64,000 nucleotides of DNA from a bacterium. Its GTDB lineage: Bacteria > Planctomycetota > Planctomycetia > Pirellulales > Pirellulaceae. The DNA lies in the NCBI GenBank assembly GCA_030430075.1, contig JAUIGN010000003.1, positions 310,001 through 374,000 on the forward strand. Direction: 5' to 3'. The notes under the pieces were generated by a model that did not search any database, was not told the DNA's origin, and worked only from the letters and a program-made list of their open reading frames with translations. The stretch's first letter is position 1; each line of letters starts with the position of its first letter. Of this stretch, positions 19,259-29,600 are shown in pieces. A program made the translations under genes and the position numbers.

Positions 19259-20026
19259 TCATTGCTTGGATCGGCGCAAGGCGGCCAACAGGCTGGCGAT
19301 CCGCGCCCTGGTATCCTGGCTTTGCAGGATTTCGTCATCCTGCCGCCCCATTTCCTCGACTTGGGTTGCGCTCAGACCCGTTTGACCTGCGATCGCATTG
19401 AGCTGCCGTTTCGTGCTGGCGATGGCGGCCGGCGACCCCATCTTGATCCGCTGCGCCCACTCCATCGCACACGACTCCAGCTCGCTCGGCCCAACAACAC
19501 GATTGATGAGGCCGGCCTGGCAGGCGTCTGCCGCAGAGATGGCACCGGCCGTAAAGAGCAGTTCCTTGGCCTTATGCAACCCGATGACACGCAACCAGAA
19601 TGCATGCAGGTCCGGCGACAGGGGGACGCCCAACTTGTTCGACGTAATCGCCAACGCTACGCTCGGCGTCGCAACCACCAGGTCGGCGTACAACAGGAGA
19701 ATGACCCCGCCTCCGTAAACACTCCCCTCGACCAGGGCAATGACTGGAAAGGGCACGGACTGGATTTTGCGGGCGACTTCCAAGGTCAGATTTTCGACAT
19801 GCAGATCCCGGACATCCAAGTCGGACAGATCGTGTCCGGCGCACCATGTCGGGGCTCCGGGATTCGCCCGCAAGATCAGCACCCGAGTGCCATCGTCTTC
19901 GGCCGCGTCAAGCCGTTGCAGAATCTGCTCGGCCAAGCGGTTGTTGATCGCGTTCCGCTTCGCATCACGATTCAAGGTAATCGTGGTTATTCCATCTTCG
20001 TCGGCAGTGTACTTAATCAAGGGCAT
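19259..20026 (-). CDS. Crotonase-family protein, probable methylmalonyl-CoA decarboxylase (ScpB-like)
   Basis: A 255-residue enoyl-CoA hydratase/isomerase superfamily protein. Several blocks match E. coli ScpB (YgfG), a biotin-independent methylmalonyl-CoA decarboxylase: AGHD (63-66), VEGSVYGGG, and KELLFTAGAISAADA compared with KELIFTASPITAQRA. Position 136 is Leu (KLGVPL) where E. coli has the active-site Tyr140, so catalysis may differ or the activity may be another crotonase reaction. It lies downstream of pccA/pccB, which supports a role on methylmalonyl-CoA. No glutamate pair typical of enoyl-CoA hydratase is evident at the usual positions. Confidence 0.7.
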   Translation of the reverse strand: MPLIKYTADEDGITTITLNRDAKRNAINNRLAEQILQRLDAAEDDGTRVLILRANPGAPTWCAGHDLSDLDVRDLHVENLTLEVARKIQSVPFPVIALVEGSVYGGGVILLLYADLVVATPSVALAITSNKLGVPLSPDLHAFWLRVIGLHKAKELLFTAGAISAADACQAGLINRVVGPSELESCAMEWAQRIKMGSPAAIASTKRQLNAIAGQTGLSATQVEEMGRQDDEILQSQDTRARIASLLAALRRSKQ

Positions 20027-20178
20027 GTCGATTCATCTCGTTTCTCGAGATCAACAGGCAGGCCACCACGTGCGGCGGCATGGCTTCCGCCACAAGCCGA
20101 CGCAGGGCGACTTCAGGGCTTCCGAGTTGCTTCGCTTGGCGTGACCGCCACCGGATCGGACGTCCTTTCCGCTTGCGG

Positions 20179-22164
20179 TCAGGCGAATTTCAAAATCGGT
20201 TGGTCGACCATCAGGGTATCGCCGACCGCAGCCAGCACCTCCTCGACGGTCCCATCCCGTTCGGACCTCAATACGTTTTCCATCTTCATCGCTTCGATGA
20301 CGGCCAGATCTTGTCCGGCCCGCACCTCGTGGCCCTTGTCGACGCTCAGTTGGGTCAGCATACCGGGCATGGGCGAGAGCAGAAACTGGGAGGTGTCCAA
20401 AGGTGCTTTCTCCGGCATGCAGGCAAGCAGCTCGGCAGCGCGGGCGGTGAGCACCATGATGTCGACCTGGGCACCCCAGTGAAAAAGCCGATAGTGCATG
20501 TTACGACGTTCGACTTGAATGCAGACGTCCTGTCCATTGACGGTACCGCGAAACAGGGGCTGCCCGAATTGCCAGTCACTGCGGACCTGGAAAAGGGCAT
20601 CTTGAAAGGTGACGTCGTGGCCGCCCTCGGCGGGCTGCAGCGAGACCGCTTGACGTTCGCTCCCCATCACCACGACCCAGCGGTCGCTCACCTTGCGTTC
20701 GTAGCCCGGCAGTTGCCCGCTGATGCCGGCAGCACGTTGCATGTATTGGCGGTGGATCGACGCTGCCACGACCACCAGCAAGGCCGGATCGTCGTGGATC
20801 ATGTCGGCCGGATGAAACCCGTCGGGGTATTCTTCGGCGATCATGTGAGTGCTCATTCGCCCGTCTCGAAACCGTGGATGCTCGATCAGGGCCGCCAGGA
20901 AGCTGATGTTGTGTGACACCCCGCGGATATAGAATTCGTTCAGCGCTTCGCGCATATGCATGATCGCCTGACCGCGAGTCGCACCATAGGTGATCAGCTT
21001 GGCGATCATCGGATCGTAGTGCATGGAAACTTCACCCCCTTCATAGACGCCCGTGTCGACGCGCACGGCGGCGGACGCCGGAGGAGGCAAGTAGCGCACC
21101 AGGCGTCCGACCGAGGGCAGAAATCCGCGGAACGGGTCTTCCGCGTAAACCCGGGCTTCAATTGCCCAACCCTCGCGCCGGACGTCGGCCTGGGTCACTG
21201 GCAAGGCGTCTCCGGCGGCGACGCGAATCATCAGTTCGACCAGGTCCAAACCCGTCACGAACTCGGTCACCGGGTGCTCGACCTGCAGCCGCGTATTCAT
21301 CTCCAGGAAGTAGAAGTTTCGTTCAGCGTCCACGATGAACTCGACCGTCCCGGCGGATTCATAATCGACGGCCCGCGCCAGGGCGACCGCCTGCTCGCCC
21401 ATCGCGACACGGGTGGCGTCGTCCAGAAACGGCGACGGCGCTTCTTCGATGACTTTCTGGTGGCGGCGTTGCAGCGAGCACTCGCGTTCACCCAAATAGA
21501 CGACATTCCCCTGCTTGTCCGCCAGCACCTGAATCTCGATATGGCGGGGTTCTTCGATAAACTTCTCGAGGAACACGCGGCCATCGCCGAACGACGAACG
21601 TGCTTCGTTGGTGGCCCGCAGAAATCCATCCCGGCACTCGTCGTCGTTGCGGGCGATCCGCATGCCCTTGCCGCCCCCCCCGGCGCTTGCTTTGAGCATC
21701 ACGGGGTAGCCGATCTGTTCGGCGATCGCCACCGCCTCGTCTGCGTTCTCAATGATGTCGGGGTGACCGGGTATGGTGTTCACGCCCGCCTCTTGTGCCA
21801 GCCGCTTGGAGGTGATCTTGTCACCCATCGAGGTAATCGCATGAACATTGGGGCCGATAAAGGCGATCCCGGACTCGGCCAATTGCCGAGCGAACTCGGC
21901 GTTCTCGGAGAGAAACCCGTAACCGGGGTGGACTGCCTGGGCTCCCGTATCGCGGCAGGCTTGGATGATCTTCTCGATGACCAGGTAGCTTTCTGCCGAC
22001 GCGGCAGGGCCAATCCCAACCGCCTCGTCGGCAAGCGTCACATGCAGGGCGTCTCGATCCGCCTCCGAAAAAACGGCAACCGTCCGAATGCCCATCGAGC
22101 GGGCCGTCCTGATGACTCGGCAAGCGATCTCGCCCCGATTTGCGATGAGGATCTTAGTGAACAT
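20179..22164 (-). CDS. pccA: Propionyl-CoA carboxylase alpha subunit (biotin carboxylase + biotin carrier)
   Basis: A 661-residue protein. Residues 1-450 form the biotin carboxylase domain (start MFTKILIANRGEIACR; ATP-grasp loop ASAGGGGKGMRIA; LEMNTRLQVEHPVTE), followed by a biotin-transfer linker of the PCC type (about 500-580), and a C-terminal biotinyl domain with acceptor K627 in EAMKMENV. It carboxylates biotin with ATP and bicarbonate and passes CO2 to the beta subunit. The frame is open upstream, but ATG 22164 gives the canonical start. 3-Methylcrotonyl-CoA or acetyl-CoA carboxylase alpha subunits are alternatives; the neighbouring pccB and methylmalonyl genes favour propionyl-CoA. Confidence 0.9.
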   Translation of the reverse strand: MFTKILIANRGEIACRVIRTARSMGIRTVAVFSEADRDALHVTLADEAVGIGPAASAESYLVIEKIIQACRDTGAQAVHPGYGFLSENAEFARQLAESGIAFIGPNVHAITSMGDKITSKRLAQEAGVNTIPGHPDIIENADEAVAIAEQIGYPVMLKASAGGGGKGMRIARNDDECRDGFLRATNEARSSFGDGRVFLEKFIEEPRHIEIQVLADKQGNVVYLGERECSLQRRHQKVIEEAPSPFLDDATRVAMGEQAVALARAVDYESAGTVEFIVDAERNFYFLEMNTRLQVEHPVTEFVTGLDLVELMIRVAAGDALPVTQADVRREGWAIEARVYAEDPFRGFLPSVGRLVRYLPPPASAAVRVDTGVYEGGEVSMHYDPMIAKLITYGATRGQAIMHMREALNEFYIRGVSHNISFLAALIEHPRFRDGRMSTHMIAEEYPDGFHPADMIHDDPALLVVVAASIHRQYMQRAAGISGQLPGYERKVSDRWVVVMGSERQAVSLQPAEGGHDVTFQDALFQVRSDWQFGQPLFRGTVNGQDVCIQVERRNMHYRLFHWGAQVDIMVLTARAAELLACMPEKAPLDTSQFLLSPMPGMLTQLSVDKGHEVRAGQDLAVIEAMKMENVLRSERDGTVEEVLAAVGDTLMVDQPILKFA

Positions 22165-22241
22165 GATATTTCCAGTTTGAGTCGTGGGAGATCCTGTTGT
22201 CACGTCGTCCGGCTGCCGGCCGCGTATCGAGCGATCGGCTG

Positions 22242-23774
22242 TCAGAGTGGAATGTTTCCGTGTTTCCGCCAGGGATTCTCGAGTTTCTTTGCGCGGAGCA
22301 TTGCCAGGGAGCGGCAAATCCGCTTCCGTGATTCGCGCGGCATGATCACGTCGTCGATAAATCCCCGTTTCCCGGCGATAAACGGGTTGGCGAATTTGAC
22401 CCGGTACTCCTCGGTCAGTTCCTCAATTCGCTGCGGGTTGCCCAGCTCTTTGCGGAAGATGATTTCGACCGCGCCTTTCGGTCCCATCACGGCAATCTCC
22501 GCACTCGGCCAGGCAATATTCACATCGCCGCGGAGATGCTTCGAGGCCATCACGTCGTACGCCCCGCCATAGGCCTTGCGCGTGATCAGCGTGATCTTGG
22601 GGACCGTCGCCTCGGCATAGGCATAAAGCAGTTTGGCTCCATGCTTGATGATGCCGCCATATTCCTGCGCGGTGCCGGGAAGGAAGCCGGGCACATCCAC
22701 CAAGGTCAAGATGGGGATCCCGAACGCATCGCAGAACCGGACAAAGCGGGCCGCCTTGATGGACGACTTGATGTCCAGGCAGCCGGCCAGAACCAGCGGC
22801 TGGTTGGCAACGATGCCGACCGGAAACCCTTGCATGCGTGCGAACCCGACCACAATGTTCTTGGCGTGCTCGGGCTGCAGTTCGAAGAAGTCCGTGTCGT
22901 CCACAATCTTGAGGATCAATTCCTTCATGTCGTAGGGCTTGGTCGCCGAATCCGGGACGAGCGTATCGAGCGACGGTTCGATGCGGTCCGCGCTGTCGGG
23001 AGTCGGTCGATGCGGAGGCGCAACACGGTTGTTCGCCGGCAGGTAATTGATCAACCGCCGCAGCATGGCCAGTGCTTCGACATCGTTCTCAAAGGCGCGA
23101 TCCGCGACGCCGGAGACGGTCGAGTGCGTGACCGCACCCCCCAGCTCTTCCTGAGTGACCTCCTCGTGGGTTACCGTTTTGACGACATCCGGGCCCGTCA
23201 CAAACATGTAAGAACTGTCCTTGACCATGAAGATGAAATCGGTCATCGCCGGCGAGTAGACCGCCCCACCGGCACAGGGGCCCATGATCAGAGAAATCTG
23301 AGGGACGACTCCGGAAGCCAGCACGTTCCGCTGAAAGACATCCGCATATCCGCCCAGCGAGGCGACCCCTTCCTGGATGCGAGCCCCGCCCGAGTCGTTA
23401 ATGCCGATTACCGGTGCGCCGACCTTGATGGCATGATCCATGACCTTGCAGATTTTCTCCGCGTGCGCCTCGGACAACGAGCCGCCGAAGACGGTGAAGT
23501 CCTGACTGAAGACAAACACGACTCGCCCGTTCACGGTCCCGTAGCCGGTGACCACACCGTCACCCGGGATGCTCTGCTGGTCCATCCCGAAGTCCGTGCA
23601 ACGGTGTTCAACGAACATGTCCCATTCTTCGAACGAATCGGGGTCGAGGAGCAGTTCGATCCGTTCACGGGCGGTGAGCTTCCCCTTCTTGTGCTGTGCT
23701 TCAGTTCGTCGCGGTCCACCGCCCAATTCGGCGGCCGCGCGTTTTTCTTCCAATTGGCGGACGATATCTTGCAT
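22242..23774 (-). CDS. pccB: Propionyl-CoA carboxylase beta subunit (carboxyltransferase)
   Basis: A 510-residue acyl-CoA carboxyltransferase. Key segments are [39 protein letters not shown] and [10 protein letters not shown] with the expected spacing. Paired with pccA 77 bases downstream, it would carboxylate propionyl-CoA to (S)-methylmalonyl-CoA. ATG 23774 is chosen; a TTG at 23792 would add six residues. It is a diverged paralogue of mmdA at 12225-13784, and the two act in opposite directions if both calls are right. Confidence 0.92.
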   Translation of the reverse strand: MQDIVRQLEEKRAAAELGGGPRRTEAQHKKGKLTARERIELLLDPDSFEEWDMFVEHRCTDFGMDQQSIPGDGVVTGYGTVNGRVVFVFSQDFTVFGGSLSEAHAEKICKVMDHAIKVGAPVIGINDSGGARIQEGVASLGGYADVFQRNVLASGVVPQISLIMGPCAGGAVYSPAMTDFIFMVKDSSYMFVTGPDVVKTVTHEEVTQEELGGAVTHSTVSGVADRAFENDVEALAMLRRLINYLPANNRVAPPHRPTPDSADRIEPSLDTLVPDSATKPYDMKELILKIVDDTDFFELQPEHAKNIVVGFARMQGFPVGIVANQPLVLAGCLDIKSSIKAARFVRFCDAFGIPILTLVDVPGFLPGTAQEYGGIIKHGAKLLYAYAEATVPKITLITRKAYGGAYDVMASKHLRGDVNIAWPSAEIAVMGPKGAVEIIFRKELGNPQRIEELTEEYRVKFANPFIAGKRGFIDDVIMPRESRKRICRSLAMLRAKKLENPWRKHGNIPL

Positions 23775-23864
23775 GATGGTTCTCGTTCTCAAATGGCTGA
23801 AGCCGTCCGGACCCTGACGCGAAATCGCGGCTGGGTCGCCCCACGTCTTCCTGGTGCTGTGATC

Positions 23865-25358
23865 TCAATGCCGCTCCGTTGAATGCTCTGCAACCCACTG
23901 CGTGGCCCGCGGCCATAAGTCCCGATGGGCTTTCGAACTGACCGCTAGTCCAATGTGTCCGGCCGCGATCGACATCGACTGCACGTCCGTCGACCCGACA
24001 TGTTTTTCGATGGCCAACGTCGAGCGGGGAGGCACCAAGTGGTCCTGGTTGGCGACCAGCAACAGCAGGGGGCAGCGAATCTCGCGAAGCCGGACCGCAG
24101 CCTCGCCCAACGTCAGTTTTCCCTTGACGAGCTGATTCTGCTGGTACAGCAATTTGACGTATTCGCGAAATGTCTCACCGGCTACGGGAATGCTGTCGCT
24201 GGCCCAGCGTTCCAGGGCGAAAAAGTTTTCCAGGAATGCTTCGTCTCCTGCTTTGTCGCACAGCGTCAAGTACTTCTCCGTAAAATTCTGCACCGGCTTC
24301 ATGAGCTGGAAGCAATACTGCAAGAACTCGCCCGGGCAATTGCCAAACGCGTCTACCAGTCGATCAACATCGAAGTGCTCTTCCCTGGCCCATAGATTCA
24401 ACAACCCTTCGTCGCCGCTAAAGTCGATCGGCGTGGCCATCAACACCAGGTTGCGGACCCGGTCCGGACGCAACGCAGTGAACATGGTCGACATGGTCCC
24501 TCCCATGCAGTATCCCAGGAGGTTCAGTTGCCGGGTTCCTGCCGTGCGGCACACCACGTCGACCACCTTCGCCAGGAAACGGCAGACGTAATCTTGCAGC
24601 CGCAAGGTGTGGTCCTCGCCGGTCGGTACTCCCCAATCGATCAGGTAGACATCGCAGCCTCGGTCGAGCAGCCGTCGCACGACGCTTCGGTCGGCCTGCA
24701 GGTCCAGGATGTAGGGACGGTTGACCAAGGCGAAGCAAATCAACGTCGGCTCGACGAACCCCGGCGCGCGGGGCCGGTACCGCAACAACCGCAGCGCGCC
24801 TTCCTGGAACACCACTTCGTGCGGTGTCACCCCCAACCCCGCCGTGGTCGGCGCCTCTTGATCCACCGCTGGATCCTCGCTCGACTGGGGCCTCCGCAAC
24901 GCGGTAAGAAACCGGTCCCAGCCGTCCGCCGGTGATGGGCTCGGGACCGTCTCCTCCATCGCACTGACCCGTTGTTCGAGCTGCTCGAGACGGGCGTTGA
25001 CGGCGGCTTCCAGTCGTCCCGACTGGTCCCCGCCAGGACTTCCCGCCGGGGGGCCGAACGGCGCACCGGCGCACGTCGTGGGGCGCGGGCCATGCTGGTA
25101 CTGCCTGGCCAGGACCATCGCCTGCACATGGGACTTCATCATCTGCAGGAAGGGGGCGCTGCGCAAGTACCGATCCGTGTTCCCGCTGAGCGCATCGAAC
25201 CACTGCCGCCGCCAGGCCTGCGGATCGGAACTGCCCTCGAATTTCCCCAACGTCTGCTGGGTCACGTCGGTGGCCTGCTGCACACACGCGGCCCATTGAT
25301 CTACGAAGGGCTGAAATGGGGAAGACATGGGGTTCGTACTACGCTCTTGCTCGACCAT
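23865..25358 (-). CDS. phaC: PHA synthase with N-terminal PhaE-like extension
   Basis: A 497-residue protein. Residues about 175-497 are a class III-like PhaC domain with box GYCMGG (nucleophile C284), D439 (NQDHLVPP) and H468 (AAGHIGLAV). Residues 1-175 are an added helical region with SAPFLQMMKSHVQA and a coiled coil (about 115-136), resembling the free small protein encoded at 1510-1866. This suggests catalytic and accessory subunits joined in one chain. The total is still shorter than class I/II enzymes. ATG 25328 is an alternative start ten residues in; neither has a strong ribosome site. The gene lies 90 bases upstream of pccB. Confidence 0.85.
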   Translation of the reverse strand: MVEQERSTNPMSSPFQPFVDQWAACVQQATDVTQQTLGKFEGSSDPQAWRRQWFDALSGNTDRYLRSAPFLQMMKSHVQAMVLARQYQHGPRPTTCAGAPFGPPAGSPGGDQSGRLEAAVNARLEQLEQRVSAMEETVPSPSPADGWDRFLTALRRPQSSEDPAVDQEAPTTAGLGVTPHEVVFQEGALRLLRYRPRAPGFVEPTLICFALVNRPYILDLQADRSVVRRLLDRGCDVYLIDWGVPTGEDHTLRLQDYVCRFLAKVVDVVCRTAGTRQLNLLGYCMGGTMSTMFTALRPDRVRNLVLMATPIDFSGDEGLLNLWAREEHFDVDRLVDAFGNCPGEFLQYCFQLMKPVQNFTEKYLTLCDKAGDEAFLENFFALERWASDSIPVAGETFREYVKLLYQQNQLVKGKLTLGEAAVRLREIRCPLLLLVANQDHLVPPRSTLAIEKHVGSTDVQSMSIAAGHIGLAVSSKAHRDLWPRATQWVAEHSTERH

Positions 25359-25421
25359 CCCATTTACTTACGTATGGGGCCAAAGGCATTCATCTTGAGT
25401 CAAGTTTCAGCCGGAAAATTT

Positions 25422-25510
25422 CATCTGCCGCTGGGCGTTCGCCCCGGTTCCTGTGGTGGCTGGGCAAACCGGACGCCAACACGTTCCAGTTGATATGCGC
25501 GGCACGTTAA
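25422..25510 (+). repeat. Dispersed intergenic repeat, copy 2 (short)
   Basis: A copy of the proximal half of the element: CATCTGCCGCTGGGCGTTCG then CCCCGGTTCC, and the partner arm AAACCGGACGCCAACACGTT. The distal half seen in copies 3 and 4 is missing or too diverged to call. It lies in the 256-base gap between phaC2 and the DHOD-like gene. Confidence 0.65.
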
Positions 25511-25614
25511 AGTCTGACGTTACGATCTGCGAGCACGGTGCGCGTGTTTTAGGACCGACCAGCGGGCGCGGACCGGATGTCGGCACGGTCTCTACCTGGT
25601 CGAACCCTGCCTCG

Positions 25615-26640
25615 CTAAGTGCTTTGCGGACCGGAAGTCTCCACGGTATAGGTCGTGAGGGCCTTCATGTAGTTGGCTCGCTCCAGCGTCCCGGGATCCG
25701 GGCAATTCCCCCGGCTCATGCTCCCCTTCAGTTGCTCGATCGAGTCGTACTCATTTTCTTCCAACCAGGCGGTCATCTCTTGCAGCATCGTGCGGATTCG
25801 CTCAGGGCCTTCCATCAGGAGGATACTGGCCATCATCGTCACATCAGCGCCAGCCAGGAGCAACTTGATCGCCCCCTGCATCCGATGGACACCGCTGGTG
25901 GCGGCCAATGACGCTTGAAGTTGATCGCGCAGGATCGCAATCCAACGGATCGGGACACGTGCTTCGTGGCGATTGCTGAGCACCAGATCCGGTTTCATCG
26001 TCAATGTATCCAGGTCGATGTCGGCTTCGACATAGCGATTGAACAACACCAGGCCGTCGGCGCCGGCCGCGACCAGGTGCTGGGCGAAGTTCGGCAGGCA
26101 GGTGAAGTTGGGGCCGATCTTGACGGCCAGCGGCAAGTCCACCGACTGCTTCACACTGGCCACGAGGTCAATGTAACGCCGCTCGACATCAATGGCCGTC
26201 ATGTCGGCATCAGTCGGCACAAAGTAGATATTCAGCTCCAGTGCGTCGGCACCCGCCTCTTCGATCATCTTTGCATACCGGATCCACCCACCCGGCGACG
26301 ACCCGTTCAGACTTCCGACAATCGGGATCGAGACGGCTTGCTTGGCCGCCTCGATGTGCGACAAGTAGTCGCGGGGCCCGGTGTTGTAATCCTGCAAGAC
26401 CGGAAAATGCGTGATCGCTTCGGCAAACGACTCGGTCTGGTATTCGAACAACCGATTGAACTCGGCCTCTTCATGTTCGATCTGCTCTTCAAACAACGAA
26501 GGCAGCACGGCGATCGACGCGCCGGCTTCTTCCAAGCGGCGCAGCATTTCAAGGTTACCTGTCAACGGTGCACAGGCGGCGACGCCGAGTGGATTCTTGA
26601 GCTGCATGCCCAGGTAGTAGGTTGTCAAATCGACGCTCAT
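25615..26640 (-). CDS. Dihydroorotate dehydrogenase-like flavoprotein
   Basis: A 341-residue FMN-binding TIM-barrel protein of the dihydroorotate dehydrogenase/PreA superfamily. Visible features are the N-terminal LKNPLGVAACAPLTG, the barrel strands IPIVGSLNG, ADALELNI, LAVKIGPNF and GADGLVLFNR. The catalytic cysteine or serine loop of true PyrD is not evident. The start overlaps the nifJ stop (26637-26640), so the two are translationally coupled, and this pairing recurs with NifJ-type enzymes in other bacteria. It may use or donate electrons in step with PFOR; pyrimidine synthesis is unlikely. Confidence 0.82.
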   Translation of the reverse strand: MSVDLTTYYLGMQLKNPLGVAACAPLTGNLEMLRRLEEAGASIAVLPSLFEEQIEHEEAEFNRLFEYQTESFAEAITHFPVLQDYNTGPRDYLSHIEAAKQAVSIPIVGSLNGSSPGGWIRYAKMIEEAGADALELNIYFVPTDADMTAIDVERRYIDLVASVKQSVDLPLAVKIGPNFTCLPNFAQHLVAAGADGLVLFNRYVEADIDLDTLTMKPDLVLSNRHEARVPIRWIAILRDQLQASLAATSGVHRMQGAIKLLLAGADVTMMASILLMEGPERIRTMLQEMTAWLEENEYDSIEQLKGSMSRGNCPDPGTLERANYMKALTTYTVETSGPQST

Positions 26641-29600
26641 GCTTCTTCCTCCTGAAATTCATGCGTGGCCTCACGCTCGACGCCCGCCATTTGTTCGTAG
26701 TAATGCCACCGATTGTCGATGTCTTGCTGTGCCAGCTCGAACAGTTCCTTTGCCCGCTCGGGGTCCGTCCTGGCCAGCATCGCGAAGCGGGCTTCTTGAA
26801 GGGCCATCTCTTTGAATCGCTTCGTCGGCTTGCGACTGTCGAGATGGAACGGATGCTCGCCAACATGGGCTTCCCGCGGATCGTAGCGGAACAACGGCCA
26901 GAACCCTGACTGCACGATCTCTTTCTGGTGGGTCATCCCGGTCGTCATGTTGATTCCGTGAGCGATGCACTGGCTGTAAGCCAGAATCAAGGACGGCCCG
27001 GGATACGATTCCGCCTCGCGGAAGGCACGCACGGTCTGTGCCGGGTTGCTGCCCATCGCAATCTGGGCGACATACACGTTGCCGTAGGCGACCGCCAGCA
27101 TCCCCAGGTCTTTCTTGCCGGCCGATTTTCCGTTGGCGGCGAACTTCGCCACCGCGGCACGCGGTGTTGCCTTCGAGGCCTGCCCGCCCGTGTTGGAATA
27201 GACGCCCGTATCGAGGACCAGAATGTTCACGTCCCGGCCGGCCGTCAGCGCGTGGTCCAGGCCACCGAATCCGATGTCGTACGCCCAGCCGTCTCCGCCC
27301 ACAATCCACACGCTGCGATTGACCAGCACGTCGGCGATCACCGCCAGCTTGCCGGCCGCCGGCTGCGGCGCCTGCGCCAGAAGCTGCTTCAGCGCGGCCA
27401 CCCGTTCGCGCTGCTTGCGAATCTCTTCTTCATCACCTTGAGGCGACCCGAGCAGGTCCCTCACCAGGTCGTCGCCGACAACGGGCGCCAGCTCGCGCAA
27501 CAGGTGCTCCGCATACTCACGTTTCTGGTCGATTGCCAGGCGGAGCCCCAAGCCGAACTCTGCATTGTCCTCGAACAGCGAGTTCGCCCAGGTCGGCCCG
27601 CGTCCATCCGCATTCGTGCTCCAGGGAGTCGTCGGCAAGTTACCTCCGTAGATCGACGAGCAGCCCGTCGCGTTGGCGATCAAGGCCCGGTCCCCGTACA
27701 ACTGGCTCATCAGTTTCAAGTACGGCGTCTCACCGCAGCCGGCACACGCGCCGGAGAACTCGAACAACGGCAACAGCAACTGCGACCCCTTGACCGAATC
27801 GATCTTGGCTTGCGTCCGGTCCAATTCCGGAATCTCCAGGAAGTGGTCGAAGTTTTCGCGCTCGCGGTCAAGGTGTTCGAGCTTCGGTTCCATGTTGATG
27901 GCCTTGTGTTTGACCGCTTCCTTGCTCTTCGCCGGGCAGACATCGACACACACGCCGCAGCCCGTGCAATCGTCCGGTGCAACCTGGATCGTCATCAAGT
28001 GATCCGGCAATTCTTTGCCCTTCCACGGCTTCGACTGAAAGCCCTCGGGGACACCGTTCACGGACGCATGCGGGTAGGCCTTCGAGCGGATGGCGGCGTG
28101 CGGGCACACCAACACGCAAAGCCCGCACTCGATGCAGATGTCAGGGTCCCAAATCGGAATCTCGTGGGCGATGCTCCGCTTTTCAACCTTGGCCGTATTC
28201 GTCGGGAAGGTCCCGTCGACCGGCAAGGCGCTGACGGGCAGCAGGTCGCCGCGGCCGTCCAGCAACATCGCGGTGATCCGCTTGACGAAGTCCGAACTGT
28301 CGGGTGCGACCGGTGGCAGCCGCTCTTCGGTGCTGGTTGCCGTGTCCGGAACGGTTACTTCGTGCAGATCTGCCAGGGCCGCATCCACGGCTGCGAAGTT
28401 CCGCCGCAGCACCGATTCACCCCGCTTGCCGTAGGTCTTGCGAATCGTCTCCTTGATCTGCTCGATCGCCTGCTCGCGCGGGAGAACGCCCGCCAGTGCG
28501 AAGAAGCAGGTCTGCATGATCGTGTTGATCCGCACGCCCATGTCGGTTTCTCGAGCCACCTTGAGCGCATCGACCACGTAGAACTTCAGCCGTTTGTCGA
28601 TGATCTGCTCCTGAATCTCCCGCGGCAAATGGTCCCAGACCTCGTCCGGACCGTAGGGGCTGTTGAGCAGGAAGGTGGCTTCCGCTTCGGCCACCGCCAG
28701 CACATCAATCCGCTCCAGGAAATGGAACTGGTGGCAGGCGACAAAGCTGGCCCGGTCGATGAGGTACGTCGAGTCGATCGGGCGGGGGCTGAAACGCACG
28801 TGCGAAACGGTTACCGAGCCTGACTTCTTCGAGTCGTAGACGAAGTAGCCCTGGGCGTGCATGGGCGTATTCTCACCGATGATCTTTACGGAGTTCTTAC
28901 TGGCGCCGACCGTTCCATCGCTTCCCAACCCATAGAAGACGGCCCGCGTCACATCCGCTTCCTCCGTGGAAAACTCGGGGTCCCACTTGAGACTGAGGTG
29001 CGTCACATCGTCGGTGATGCCAATCGTAAAGTGCTGTTTGGGTTGATCCGCCTGGAGTTCGTCCAACACCCGCGCCGCCATGGCGGGAGTAAACTCCTTG
29101 GAGGACAGGCCATAGCGTCCCCCGATCACCACCGGACAACTGGCCATCCGTCCCTGTTCGACCAGCGCCGTCACGACGTCCTGGTAAAGGGGTTCGCCCA
29201 CGGCGCCTGGCTCCTTGGTGCGGTCGAGCACGGCAATTCGTTGCACCGACGGAGGCAAGGCCTGGCAGAAGGCGGCCGTGTCGAAAGGACGATAGAGACG
29301 GACCTTAACGAGCCCCACTTTCTCGCCCGCCGCGGCCAGCTTTGCGACCGCTTGCTCGGCCGCCCCCACGCCGGAACCCATCATGACAATGATCCGCTCG
29401 GCATCCGGGGCACCGGCAAAATCGAACAGTCGATACGCCCGCCCGGTAAGCTCGGCAAACTGCTCCATCGTCTCCGTCACGATTTGCGGCAACGCATCAT
29501 AGAACGGGTTGGCCGCTTCGCGGGCCTGAAAGAACACGTCGGGATTCTGGGCCGTCCCTCTTAAGACCGGTTCGTCGGGATCCATCGCACGGCGACGATG

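Noticed and set aside
18376..19338. Longer adenylate kinase start at 19338
   Set aside because: AAGGAGG immediately before the ATG at 19152 marks the start, and the extra residues are unlike the family.
20956..23882. Long open frames antisense to pccA and pccB (also opposite mutA at 5663-7405, nifJ at 26928-28823, the phasin-reductase at 32405-33643, the aldolase at 33950-35236, the kinase at 37822-40323 and the giant gene at 50902-53265)
   Set aside because: They mirror the codon bias of the real high-GC genes, have no ribosome sites and show no family motifs.
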